From contig CAYYXR010000019.1 in the NCBI GenBank assembly GCA_964475755.1, positions 1 through 50,905 of the forward strand: DNA of 50,905 nt. The letters are read 5' to 3'. Source of the DNA: UBA11612 sp964475755. Lineage in GTDB: Bacteria > Pseudomonadota > Alphaproteobacteria > Rhodospirillales > Rhodospirillaceae. A model generated the notes under the pieces. The model was given only the letters and a program-made list of their open reading frames with translations, had not been told where the DNA came from and made no database searches. Position numbers and translations under genes: made by a program. This document shows positions 33,058 through 41,371 of this stretch, piece by piece. Every line of letters begins with the position of its first letter. The first letter of the stretch is position 1.

Positions 33058-33891
33058 ATGGATGATCTGGATCAGCATGTGCGTGACCACTACGCCGCTT
33101 TTGGTGAGCGCGAAGCCATCCTTGCTGCCCTGCAAAAACGCGGAATAGCGGTCGAAAGCCTGACACCGGAGCATTTGTCTCCGTTTGATCAGTTTCACAC
33201 TGGTGGTGCCCTAGCGACAGAAAGATTGGCCGCGCTTCTGGGGCCGCAAACCGGCGACCGCGTGCTGGATATTGGATGCGGCTTGGGCGGCCCGGCGCGC
33301 ATGCTTGCGGCTTTAAAAGGGTGCTGCGTCGTCGGTGTGGATCTGGCGCCGCATTTTGTCGAAAACGCTAAATTTTTTACCGACCTCACTCGGCAATCGG
33401 AACACGTGAGCTTTCATGTCGCCTCGGCGACATCGCTTCCTTTTCCCGATGCCTCCTTCGACGCGGCATGGCATCTGCATGTCAGTATGAATGTTGCCGA
33501 CAAGAAATCCATGTACCGGGAAATAAGCCGCATACTGAAGCCGGGCGGGACCTTGGCGATTCACGATCCGGTCAGGGGCGACAAGGGAGAGGTCGTTTTT
33601 CCGGTGCCTTGGACCCCGCACCCCAACATGAGCTACTTGGTGTCCGCCGAAGATTTGAAGGCAGAAATCGCCAACGCTGGTTTTCAAGCGCTCGAAGAGG
33701 CCGACTCAACTGACGACGGGCTCACCTGGCACAAACAATTGGACGCCAAGCGCAAAAAACATCAGTCCGCGGCAGCAAAGATAAAGTCAAAGCCGCCCTC
33801 ATCACTTGACATTATGACGGCCAATCACCGAGCCAACCTGTCGTCTGGTGCTGTTAGAATTTGTACGCTGAAAGTGCGCAAACGCCTGTAA
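33058..33891 (+). CDS. Class I SAM-dependent methyltransferase
   Basis: A 277-residue small-molecule methyltransferase. SAM motif I is VLDIGCGLGGPARMLA; motif II region SFDAAWHLHVSMNV and motif III ILKPGGTLAIHDPV follow. The overall pattern resembles glycine-betaine, sarcosine or cyclopropane-type methyltransferases of the UbiE-like superfamily; the exact substrate cannot be told. A Lys/Ser-rich stretch lies near the C-terminus. It is divergent from the large cytochrome gene (130-base shared promoter region) and convergent with fixK, five bases apart. Confidence 0.82.
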   Translation: MDDLDQHVRDHYAAFGEREAILAALQKRGIAVESLTPEHLSPFDQFHTGGALATERLAALLGPQTGDRVLDIGCGLGGPARMLAALKGCCVVGVDLAPHFVENAKFFTDLTRQSEHVSFHVASATSLPFPDASFDAAWHLHVSMNVADKKSMYREISRILKPGGTLAIHDPVRGDKGEVVFPVPWTPHPNMSYLVSAEDLKAEIANAGFQALEEADSTDDGLTWHKQLDAKRKKHQSAAAKIKSKPPSSLDIMTANHRANLSSGAVRICTLKVRKRL

Positions 33892-33896
33892 GGCCG

Positions 33897-34613
33897 CTAG
33901 TCGCCGCCGCAAACACTTACAAGTTCATCGCGGTCCTTAAAGGAAATGCGGCTAATGCCTTCCACCGAGATGATGTTGTTGCGCTTGAACTGCCCCAACA
34001 CGCGACTCACCGTTTCCAATGCCATTCCCAGGTAATCGGCGATGTCAGTGCGGGTCATGTGCAATATAGCGAAATCATCGTCATATGTTCCGCTTCGTTC
34101 GGCAATGTTCAGCAAAAACCACGCAACGCGCTGTTGTGCAGATTTGTGACACAACAGCACCATCCGCTCGTAGGCGCCTTGTAGGCCTGACGAAGTGAGG
34201 CATCGAATTTGTTGGGCAAGCGCGGGCTCGGCTCCGATCAGCCGCTCAACGGAACGTTTGGAATAGCGCAGCAATACCGCGTCGGTCACGGCTTCCGCGG
34301 AAAAAAAGTAATTGTCTTGTGTCTCGAAGCCAAACAACTCACCGGGCATCAGAAATTCGCAAACTTGGCGGCGGCCGTTTGAGAGGAGCTTGACTGTGCG
34401 AACGGTGCCTTTGACCAATTTGTAGCAGCAGTCCGAAGCATCGCCTTCTGCATAAATTTCCCGGCCGCGCTTGACGGTGACCTTTGTGCCCAACCGTTCC
34501 AACAACGAGAAGGGATCTGTCGGGCGGCTTGATTGCTCCGCGATAACCTGAGGTCGCCACGCGACTGTGGGAGAGGGTGCGACAATCTCCGCATCTGTAT
34601 GTGAATCAAGCAT
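33897..34613 (-). CDS. fixK: FixK-type Crp/Fnr transcription regulator
   Basis: A 238-residue Crp/Fnr family regulator. The cyclic-nucleotide-like beta-roll (about 34-130) lacks the N-terminal cysteine cluster of FNR, so it does not sense oxygen with an Fe-S centre; this is the FixK pattern. The helix-turn-helix (about 187-211, TRTDIADYLGMALETVSRVL) carries the E-xx-SR recognition residues (Glu200, Ser203, Arg204) that read TTGAT-N4-ATCAA boxes. AGGAG upstream supports ATG 34613. Divergent from fixL-fixJ, whose products should activate it under low oxygen. Confidence 0.88.
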   Translation of the reverse strand: MLDSHTDAEIVAPSPTVAWRPQVIAEQSSRPTDPFSLLERLGTKVTVKRGREIYAEGDASDCCYKLVKGTVRTVKLLSNGRRQVCEFLMPGELFGFETQDNYFFSAEAVTDAVLLRYSKRSVERLIGAEPALAQQIRCLTSSGLQGAYERMVLLCHKSAQQRVAWFLLNIAERSGTYDDDFAILHMTRTDIADYLGMALETVSRVLGQFKRNNIISVEGISRISFKDRDELVSVCGGD

Positions 34614-34689
34614 GCTCCACTCCTGCCGATAGGCACTTTCCTGAACCAAGGATTAGGTGGAGCTAGGGCGTTGCAAAATTGGGAGTTGT

Positions 34690-34710
34690 GCGTACGGTAT
34701 TCTACGTATA
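34690..34710. promoter_or_regulatory. Possible FixJ binding site in the fixK-fixL gap
   Basis: The gap between fixK and fixL contains CGTACGGTATTCTACGTATA (34691-34710), with a TACGTA palindrome at 34703-34708 and a related GTAC half just before it. As I recall them, FixJ target sites share a GTA(A/C)GTAG-like core, which the minus strand approximates as TACGTAGA. The site is about 80-95 bases upstream of the fixK ATG, a reasonable activator position. This is a pattern match only. Confidence 0.35.
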
Positions 34711-34808
34711 TGCGGTTGTTGGTCGTTAGCTGGCAGAAAATCGGGAAATTTGGCCCGCCTATGCCTGTAAGTCGGCACGAGTGATTCGCAATTTGACCCA
34801 GTTTTTTC

Positions 34809-35975
34809 ATGAACGATGCGCCTGGCAAATGGACGGAGACCGAATCAGACCGGACGCGCTTTGAGGTGCTTCTGGAAACTGCTGTCGACGGCATCATCGT
34901 TATTGACGGTGCGGGCATCGTGCAGGCGTATAATCCGGCATGCGAGGGATTGTTCGGTTTTCAGAAGTCGGAGGTTGTCGGACGCAACGTTAAGATGCTG
35001 ATGCCTGAGCCGTATCAGCATGAACATGATCAATATCTCGCGAATTATCGCGGCACCGGGAAGAAAAAGATCATTGGTATCGGCCGGCAGGTCTTTGGAC
35101 GCAGAAAGGATGGAAGCACCTTTCCAATGTACCTGTCGGTGGGCGAGGGACGGCTTAACGGAGAGAGCATCTATGTCGGCATAATTAACGATCTCACCGA
35201 GCGCGTTCGCGCAGAACGGCGCCTTAAAGACCTGCAGTCTGAACTACTGCATGTCTCCCGCGTGAGTGAGATGGGCCATATGGCTTCGGCCTTGGCGCAC
35301 GAGTTAAATCAGCCTCTAACGGCCATAACAAATTATGTCAAAGCCGCATCTAGAACGTTGTCGAATGCAGCTAAGGACGACGATAGCCGCACTGCGCTTG
35401 CGATGGCGTCGATGAACAAAGCCGCAGACCAGACGCTTAGAGCGGGCCACATCGTTCGACGCCTGCGAGAATTTATCGCGAAGGGGGACTCTCAGCGCGA
35501 ATTCGAAAACATCAACACCATCATCGAAGAGGCCATGGGTCTTGCGCTCGTCGGAAGCGCAGAGAGCGAAGTTAAAGTTCATATGAATCTAGTTTCCGAT
35601 TTGCCGGCCGTTCACATTGACCGGATTCAGATTCAGCAAGTTATCATCAATCTTGTTCGCAATAGCCTGGATGCTCTAAAAGAAGTCGAGGAACGTCATT
35701 TGTTTATCGACACGGGTTTGGAAAAAGATTTCGTGGCGGTAAAAGTGTCCGACACAGGTCCAGGTCTGTTGCCAGAAATAGCGGATCGCATATTTCAGCC
35801 CTTCTCTACGACCAAGCAGGACGGCATGGGCATGGGATTGTCCATTTGCCGCTCGATCATTGATGCCCACGGCGGAGAGATTTTGTGGGAGCCGCCGAAG
35901 TCGGGCGGCGGCACAAGCTTTCGGTTTCTTCTGCCTGTATCGTCGCCGGAGGGCGAGAGCGAATATGATGAGTAA
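34809..35975 (+). CDS. fixL: Oxygen-sensing heme PAS histidine kinase
   Basis: FixL, 388 residues, a heme-based oxygen sensor. A single PAS domain (about 17-135) contains the heme-ligand position His73 in HEHDQYLANY and Arg93 in IIGIGRQVFGRRKDG, aligning with His200 and Arg220 of Bradyrhizobium FixL. The positions matching Arg206 and His214 are Asn79 and Lys87. The kinase has the H-box HELNQPLTA (His164), an N-box VIINLVRNSLDAL and GMGMGLSICRSII. No membrane span is present, so it is cytoplasmic. No clear ribosome site precedes the ATG. Its end overlaps fixJ. Confidence 0.92.
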   Translation: MNDAPGKWTETESDRTRFEVLLETAVDGIIVIDGAGIVQAYNPACEGLFGFQKSEVVGRNVKMLMPEPYQHEHDQYLANYRGTGKKKIIGIGRQVFGRRKDGSTFPMYLSVGEGRLNGESIYVGIINDLTERVRAERRLKDLQSELLHVSRVSEMGHMASALAHELNQPLTAITNYVKAASRTLSNAAKDDDSRTALAMASMNKAADQTLRAGHIVRRLREFIAKGDSQREFENINTIIEEAMGLALVGSAESEVKVHMNLVSDLPAVHIDRIQIQQVIINLVRNSLDALKEVEERHLFIDTGLEKDFVAVKVSDTGPGLLPEIADRIFQPFSTTKQDGMGMGLSICRSIIDAHGGEILWEPPKSGGGTSFRFLLPVSSPEGESEYDE

Positions 35976-36585
35976 CGCGACCGTATACGTTGTTGACGAT
36001 GATGACGACGTCAGGGACTCCTTAGCCGTTCTATTGGAATCGGCGGGCTTCAAAGTTGCAAGTTATGCGTCGGCCTTGACGTTTCTGGCAGAGCTGAATC
36101 CTGCTGCGGACGGATGCTTGGTGACCGATGTGAGAATGCCTGCCATGGACGGCGTGCAATTGCAGCAGGAGCTCAAAGACCGCGGAATAAATATACCGAT
36201 CATCGTGATTACGGGTCATGGCGATGTGCCGCTGGCTGTCCAGGTTATGAAGGACGGGGCGTTGGATTTTATCGAAAAGCCGTTTGACGATGAACAGTTC
36301 CTTGCAAGTGTGCAGAGAGCCATCGAAATCCGAAGGGAATCTCAAAGTCAGATATCTGTGTCACAGGTCGCGATTGAAAATTTAGCGCAATTGACCCCGC
36401 GCGAGCGCGAAGTCATGGATCTCCTGGTCGCAGGTCACCCCAACAAAATCATAGGCCATAAATTAGAAATTTCTCCGCGCACCGTCGAGGTTCACCGTGG
36501 CCGGGTGATGGAAAAGATGGCCGCGCGCAGTTTATCAGACCTTGTGCGCGCGGCTCTTGCGGCGGGCTTGGACATCGGCGTTTGA
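35965..36585 (+). CDS. fixJ: FixJ-type response regulator
   Basis: FixJ, 206 residues, the NarL/LuxR-type response regulator phosphorylated by FixL. The receiver domain has the acidic pocket DDDDDV (11-16), phospho-acceptor Asp55 in VTDVRMP, and the conserved EKPFDD lysine. The C-terminal helix-turn-helix is LTPREREVMDLLVAG with HKLEISPRTVEVHRGRVMEKM. The gene overlaps the end of fixL by 11 bases; ATG 35965 or 35968 may be used. Its expected target is fixK. Confidence 0.93.
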   Translation: MMSNATVYVVDDDDDVRDSLAVLLESAGFKVASYASALTFLAELNPAADGCLVTDVRMPAMDGVQLQQELKDRGINIPIIVITGHGDVPLAVQVMKDGALDFIEKPFDDEQFLASVQRAIEIRRESQSQISVSQVAIENLAQLTPREREVMDLLVAGHPNKIIGHKLEISPRTVEVHRGRVMEKMAARSLSDLVRAALAAGLDIGV

Positions 36586-36602
36586 GCGAAATCCGTTTCG
36601 CT
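36585..36602. terminator. Hairpin between fixJ and the epoxide hydrolase gene
   Basis: AGCGAAA (36585-36591) and TTTCGCT (36596-36602) form a perfect seven-base stem with a four-base loop, overlapping the ends of both converging genes. It may be a short two-way terminator; it lacks a long T-run. Confidence 0.45.
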
Positions 36603-37867
36603 TAGATTCCCCGGCCCTTCAACAGCCTGCTGAAATCGCGCATTTCCCGCGCGAAAATGATGGGCTGCTCAAAAGCGCCGAAATGACCACCCGCTGCCAT
36701 ATCCGTCCAGGACAAGAGGTTGTAAACGCGTTCCGCATAACTCTCCGGCCAGAACACCAATTCGCTGGGGAAGTGGGTTACACCGACGTTCGGTTTTTCT
36801 ACGGCTTCGCGGCGTGCAGGAAGAATCTCGTCCTCCCCGCCGTTCGCTCCTGTGTACATCCAGGTGGATGTTCCCAGGCTGTTGGTCGTCACGTACGTCA
36901 TGATGATGTTCATGACTTGGCTCTTTGGATAGATGCTCCAAACATTGTCACCCGGAATGCCGCTCCACGTGCGGTATTTCTCCATCAGCCAGGCAGCCGT
37001 CGCCATGGGGCTGTCGGAAAATCCATAGGACAGCGAGAGCGGTTTGGTGCGCTGGATGTGCTGATAAGCGCCTTCCGTCATATAGACGCGATCCCATTGA
37101 CGTTGCGCTGCGCGCTCGGCGTCATTTTGCGGCTGAGAACCGACGCCAAGGACCAGATTGATATTGGCGGCCTTGCAGTGCGCGCTTTCCGCCGCCATGC
37201 CAACCGAAATACCAGCACCAAAGTCGCCGCCTTGCGCGATGTAGCGGTCGTACCCCAAGCCTTCCACCATAAGACGGTCGAGCATGCGGGAGATCAATTT
37301 CTGACTCACCGGCCGCTCCGGTTTGGAGGAATAAGCGAAACCCGGCAGCGACGGGATTACAACGTCGAAGGCCGAATCTTCTGGCGCGCCGTATTTTTCG
37401 GGGTGCGCAAGGCGGTCAACGCAACGCATGAATTCCAAATACGACCCCGGCCAGCCATGGGTGAGAATAATGGGCTGCGGATTGCTGCCTGAGCCTTTAA
37501 CGTGAACGAAGTGGATGTCGTATCCGACGATATTTGCCTTAAAATGCGAATACTCGTTCAGTCCCGTTTCTTGTTCGCGCCAATCGTATTCGTTCAACCA
37601 ATACTCGCGCAGGTCTTTCATTTCTTGCAAGCTGGCGCCGTATTGCCATGGGTCCGGCGTTTGCGGTGAAACCGGCCAGTGTACATTGCGCACACGGTTC
37701 AAGATGTCGTCCAGCTGATCTTGCGGCACGTCGATTTTGAACGGCGTGACGGAAACCTCTTCACCGCCGGGTTCTGCCGCTTTGGTGGCAGCCGGCACCA
37801 ATCCTGCCAACGGCGCGGCTGCGCCGGCTTCCAGCACTGCACGCCGCGAGATGTTTAATCCTGTCAT
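36602..37867 (-). CDS. Tat-exported epoxide hydrolase (copy 1)
   Basis: A 421-residue alpha/beta hydrolase with the N-terminal epoxide-hydrolase (EHN) domain of the microsomal/juvenile-hormone type. A twin-arginine signal (ISRRAVLEAGAA, 6-17) indicates export in folded form. The oxyanion motif is HGWPGS (137-142), the nucleophile Asp215 in QGGDFGAGIS, and the catalytic histidine probably His395 in GGHFGAFEQP. It would open epoxides to diols. A paralog follows upstream, 54 bases away on the same strand. Actual substrate unknown. Confidence 0.88.
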   Translation of the reverse strand: MTGLNISRRAVLEAGAAAPLAGLVPAATKAAEPGGEEVSVTPFKIDVPQDQLDDILNRVRNVHWPVSPQTPDPWQYGASLQEMKDLREYWLNEYDWREQETGLNEYSHFKANIVGYDIHFVHVKGSGSNPQPIILTHGWPGSYLEFMRCVDRLAHPEKYGAPEDSAFDVVIPSLPGFAYSSKPERPVSQKLISRMLDRLMVEGLGYDRYIAQGGDFGAGISVGMAAESAHCKAANINLVLGVGSQPQNDAERAAQRQWDRVYMTEGAYQHIQRTKPLSLSYGFSDSPMATAAWLMEKYRTWSGIPGDNVWSIYPKSQVMNIIMTYVTTNSLGTSTWMYTGANGGEDEILPARREAVEKPNVGVTHFPSELVFWPESYAERVYNLLSWTDMAAGGHFGAFEQPIIFAREMRDFSRLLKGRGI

Positions 37868-37921
37868 ATCAAATCCTCCTTGACGAGCTGCCGCCGAATA
37901 ATAGACCGGCGCTTTTGGTTA

Positions 37922-39178
37922 TTACGATTTCTTGTTGCGTAGTTTGCGCGCAAATGTGCGCATCTCGTTGACATACAGTTTCGGTTGCTCAAATGCGCCG
38001 AAGTGTCCGCCAGCACCCATGTCCGACCAATGAATCAAATTGTACGTGCGTTCCGCGTAGCTTCTCGGCCAGAAACTGACTTCGCCGGGAAAATGGGCGA
38101 CGCCAACAGTTGGCTTGCGTGCCGGTCCGCGTGCGGGAAGTTCATCTGCGCCGCCTTGGCTGCCGCCGCCCACGTACATCCATGATGCCGTACCGAACGT
38201 GTCGGTCACGATATAGACCATGATGTTGTTGAGAATCTGATCGCGCGTATACACTGACCAGGGATCGCCGTTCTCAAGCTGCGACCAGCTCTGGAATTTC
38301 TCGAACAACCACGCCGCGACGGCGACCGGGCTGTCCGTCATGCCGTAGGCCAAAGACAGAGGTTTAGTGCCTTGAATGGCGCGGTACCCGCCGACGACGC
38401 GGCTGCGTGCCACCCAGCGCTCCTGCGCCGCGCGTTCGGCATCGTTCTGCGGCTCCGAGCCGACACCGAGAAGTAAATTTACATGAGCGGCTTCACAGTG
38501 CTCGCTTTCCGTTGCCATGCCGAGGGAAATGCCCGCGCCGTAATCACCGCCTTGGGCGATATATCCGCTATATCCAAGGCCCTCGACCATGACGCGGTCA
38601 AGCAGCCGCGAAACCGTCCGTCCGCCGATGGGTCCCTTGGGTTTGGAAGAAAATCCAAAGCCGGGAATTGAAGGCACGACAACACTGAAGGAATCTTTCG
38701 GGTCACCGCCGTGCAATTCAGGATGCGCCAACGGCTCGATCACATCGAGAAATTCCACGAACGAGCCGGGCCAGCCATGGGTAATAATGATCGGCTGCGG
38801 GTTTTTTCCCGATCCTTTGACGTGGATAAAATGAATGTCGTAGTCCGCGACTTTCGCCTTGAAATGCGGGAAGCGATTCATCGCCGCTTCTTGTTCGCGC
38901 CAGTCGTATTCATTGACCCAATAGTTCACTAAGTCTTTCATGGCCGAGACCGGCGGTCCGTATTGCCAAGGGTCATCACTGGCGGGCGTGTCGGGCCAAC
39001 GCACCTCCCGAAGGCGGCTCATGATGTCGTCAATGCGGGCCTGGGGAATGTCAATTCTTGCGGGGGCGATTGGGAGCCGGTCGAATTCCGCGGCACGCCC
39101 TTGAGCCTTCGAGAGCGCGGCCAGCGAAAGGGCGCCTCCTCCAGCCAAGATGCTGCGCCTAGTCAATCGATTATGCAT
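37922..39178 (-). CDS. Tat-exported epoxide hydrolase (copy 2)
   Basis: A 418-residue paralog of the neighbouring hydrolase, with the same layout: twin-arginine signal (LTRRSILAGGGAL), EHN domain beginning around PIAPARIDIPQARIDDI, oxyanion motif HGWPGS, nucleophile in QGGDYGAGIS and the C-terminal GGHFGAFEQP. Long shared blocks such as VEPQNDAERAAQ-like and LSLAYGMTDSPVAVAAWL show tandem duplication. It is transcribed first; both genes probably form one operon. The two copies differ in the nucleophile elbow (Tyr for Phe), so substrate ranges may differ. Confidence 0.88.
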   Translation of the reverse strand: MHNRLTRRSILAGGGALSLAALSKAQGRAAEFDRLPIAPARIDIPQARIDDIMSRLREVRWPDTPASDDPWQYGPPVSAMKDLVNYWVNEYDWREQEAAMNRFPHFKAKVADYDIHFIHVKGSGKNPQPIIITHGWPGSFVEFLDVIEPLAHPELHGGDPKDSFSVVVPSIPGFGFSSKPKGPIGGRTVSRLLDRVMVEGLGYSGYIAQGGDYGAGISLGMATESEHCEAAHVNLLLGVGSEPQNDAERAAQERWVARSRVVGGYRAIQGTKPLSLAYGMTDSPVAVAAWLFEKFQSWSQLENGDPWSVYTRDQILNNIMVYIVTDTFGTASWMYVGGGSQGGADELPARGPARKPTVGVAHFPGEVSFWPRSYAERTYNLIHWSDMGAGGHFGAFEQPKLYVNEMRTFARKLRNKKS

Positions 39179-39255
39179 ATACGGCGTCCTCCCCGGCCGA
39201 AACCGTATAGCCGCGTTCCCTTCGCCGCAAGCGCGCGAATTTGTGCGAAACGTTG

Positions 39256-40656
39256 TTACAATGGAAGGCGTAGGGTTACGCGCAAGCCGCCCATCGGGCT
39301 CTCGCCTAATAATATGTCGCCGCCCATGCTGCGTATGATGTCGCGGGCAATGGTCAGACCCAGGCCGACTCCGCCTGTCATAGGATTACGGGAAGGCTCC
39401 AAGCGATGAAACGCTTTAAACGCTTCTTCGCGCTGGGTTTCGGGAATGCCAGGTCCGTCATCGTCCACTGTAATTTGAATGTGAGTGCCCGAACGGATGG
39501 CATTGATGACGACGTGTTTTGCGTATCTGCGGGCGTTGCCGATCAAATTTCCGAGGCACCGTTCGAATGCAATTGATTTTAGGGTGACAGTGCCAAGGGC
39601 GCCCGATGTTTCAAGATCGATATTCGCGTCATCACGCCGAAAACGTTGAACAATATTTTCCAGGCTTTTTTGCAAATCTGTAGGAACGGCATCTTCGGTG
39701 CCTTCGCCGCGGGCAAACGCCAGATAGGCTTCGAGCATGCGCTCCATTTCGTTTAGGTCTTCACGAAGGGCGGTGATGTCCTCGGCGGGCGCGCCTTTCA
39801 TCATGGAAAGTTGCAGTTTCATGCGGGTGAGGGGCGTGCGCAGATCGTGAGAGACGCCGGCAAGCATGTCGGTGCGTTGGGAGATCTGACGTTGGATGCG
39901 GTCGCGCATGATATTGAAGGCTCTGGCGGCCTGACGGACCTCGAACGCACCTACAGCCGGAAAGTCCGGCCCTTCACGCCCCTTTCCGAAGGAATCGGCC
40001 GCTTGCGCCAGGCGGCGCACGAAGCGCACTTGGCTACGCAGATAGGCGGTCGCGACTCCGAAGAGCAGGAGAGACGAGCCCGTCATCCAAAGCACGAATA
40101 CATAGGTATTGTTGTTGAGAATACGCCGGCGCGGCAAAAGTACGGTCATCACGCCGTCGTTCATCTGAACGCGAATGGACACGAGCCGGTCGGTGCGGAA
40201 CTCGAACATATCCACCGTGAACGGTTGGCGTAAGGACTGCCAAAGCGTGTTGTGCAATGGATCCGCGAGGCTATTGGCGCCGACAATGATATCGTCGCCG
40301 TTCAGTTCCCCGCCCGGCTGCACTGTGACATCAAGCGCCATGGTCGTGCGCGCGTTCTCGACCATCCAGGCGCGCTGCTCGGGGTCCGGATATTTTTCCA
40401 GAAAGGCGTGAACCGCGGCGATGTCGCCGGCCAGGTCGTTGGCCATGCGGCGGGAGACCACATCCCAGTGGTTGTCATAAAATACGTAGGTAGAGATCAC
40501 CTGAACCAGGATGACGGGCGCGATAATGGTGAGCGTGGCGCGCGCCATAAGCGTGCGCGGCATAATCTTTTCCAGGTGGGCGGGGTCGAGCCACCACAGC
40601 CACGAAGGCACCGCGCCGTGCGCGGTCTCATAATCTGCAGGTTTGTCCGCGCTCAT
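39256..40656 (-). CDS. Membrane sensor histidine kinase (EnvZ-like)
   Basis: A 466-residue two-component sensor. Two membrane spans (about 39-60 and 184-206) enclose a periplasmic region of about 120 residues; HAMP and dimerisation helices follow. The H-box is GVSHDLRTPLTRMK with His270, then the N-box CLGNLIGNARRYA and ATP motifs DDDGPGIP and GGVGLGLTIARDII. Its ATG overlaps the stop of the response-regulator gene (ATGA), so it is the cognate kinase. The signal is unknown; the operon with PetP/PetR-like genes suggests an envelope or respiratory cue. Confidence 0.9.
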   Translation of the reverse strand: MSADKPADYETAHGAVPSWLWWLDPAHLEKIMPRTLMARATLTIIAPVILVQVISTYVFYDNHWDVVSRRMANDLAGDIAAVHAFLEKYPDPEQRAWMVENARTTMALDVTVQPGGELNGDDIIVGANSLADPLHNTLWQSLRQPFTVDMFEFRTDRLVSIRVQMNDGVMTVLLPRRRILNNNTYVFVLWMTGSSLLLFGVATAYLRSQVRFVRRLAQAADSFGKGREGPDFPAVGAFEVRQAARAFNIMRDRIQRQISQRTDMLAGVSHDLRTPLTRMKLQLSMMKGAPAEDITALREDLNEMERMLEAYLAFARGEGTEDAVPTDLQKSLENIVQRFRRDDANIDLETSGALGTVTLKSIAFERCLGNLIGNARRYAKHVVINAIRSGTHIQITVDDDGPGIPETQREEAFKAFHRLEPSRNPMTGGVGLGLTIARDIIRSMGGDILLGESPMGGLRVTLRLPL

Positions 40657-41348
40657 GAATCCGGCCTCAGCAGATATCCGGTGCCGCGCACAGTCTGCAA
40701 ATAACGCGGCTGGCGCGGATCGGGCTCCAGTTTTCGGCGCAATCGTGTGATCTGAACATCGATGGTGCGGGGATTGCCGTCCTGCGCTTGGGCGCTAAGG
40801 CTGGCCCGCTCGATAGGCTCGCCTGGCTTTCGCGCCAGGACGCTCAGCAACTCCGCTTCGGCCGAGGTGAGATGTACCGTCGATCCGTCGCGTGTCAGGC
40901 GCTGCAACGCAATGTCGTAGCGGCACGGTCCGAAGCGAAGCTCCTGCGATGATGTTTCCTCGGTTGGCGGCGCGCGGCGCAGTATCGATCCTATGCGCAG
41001 CATTAATTCTTTCGGTTCGAAGGGCTTGGACATGTAGTCGTCCACCCCCAATTCCAATCCCTTGATGCGGTCGGGTGTTTCACCCATGGCCGTCAGCATC
41101 AAGATCGGGACGTTGCTGCTCTTCCGCACGTCTCTTGTCAGCGACATTCCGTCTTCGCCCGGCATCATCACGTCCAAAACCAGAAGGTCGAACTGAAAGG
41201 CCGCCATTTGCCGCCGCGCTTCATCGGCGGTAGCCGCGGTTGCGACCATGAACCCGTTCTCCACTAGAAACTTCTTGAGGAGACGGCGCAGGCGGTTGTC
41301 GTCGTCTACGACGAGAATATGCGGTGGATATGCGGATGTGTCTTCCAT
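40653..41348 (-). CDS. petR: OmpR-family response regulator, PetR-like
   Basis: A 231-residue response regulator. The receiver domain holds DDD (15-17), phospho-acceptor Asp59 in LLVLDVMMPGEDG and the SKPFEPKEL lysine; the C-terminal winged helix ends RTIDVQITRLRRKLEPDP and VRGTGYLL. ATG 41348 is chosen; a GTG at 41375, overlapping the marR stop (GTGA), is a real alternative that adds nine residues. The order MarR-like gene, then this gene, next to ilvE, matches petP-petR of Rhodobacter, regulators needed for bc1 complex expression. The name is by context. Confidence 0.82.
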   Translation of the reverse strand: MEDTSAYPPHILVVDDDNRLRRLLKKFLVENGFMVATAATADEARRQMAAFQFDLLVLDVMMPGEDGMSLTRDVRKSSNVPILMLTAMGETPDRIKGLELGVDDYMSKPFEPKELMLRIGSILRRAPPTEETSSQELRFGPCRYDIALQRLTRDGSTVHLTSAEAELLSVLARKPGEPIERASLSAQAQDGNPRTIDVQITRLRRKLEPDPRQPRYLQTVRGTGYLLRPDS

Positions 41349-41371
41349 CTGGCCATTGTACCGGAAATCGC

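Noticed and set aside
36542..37492. A 316-codon open frame on the + strand over fixJ's end and the epoxide hydrolase gene
   Set aside because: It lies antisense to a clear epoxide hydrolase and shows no family motif.
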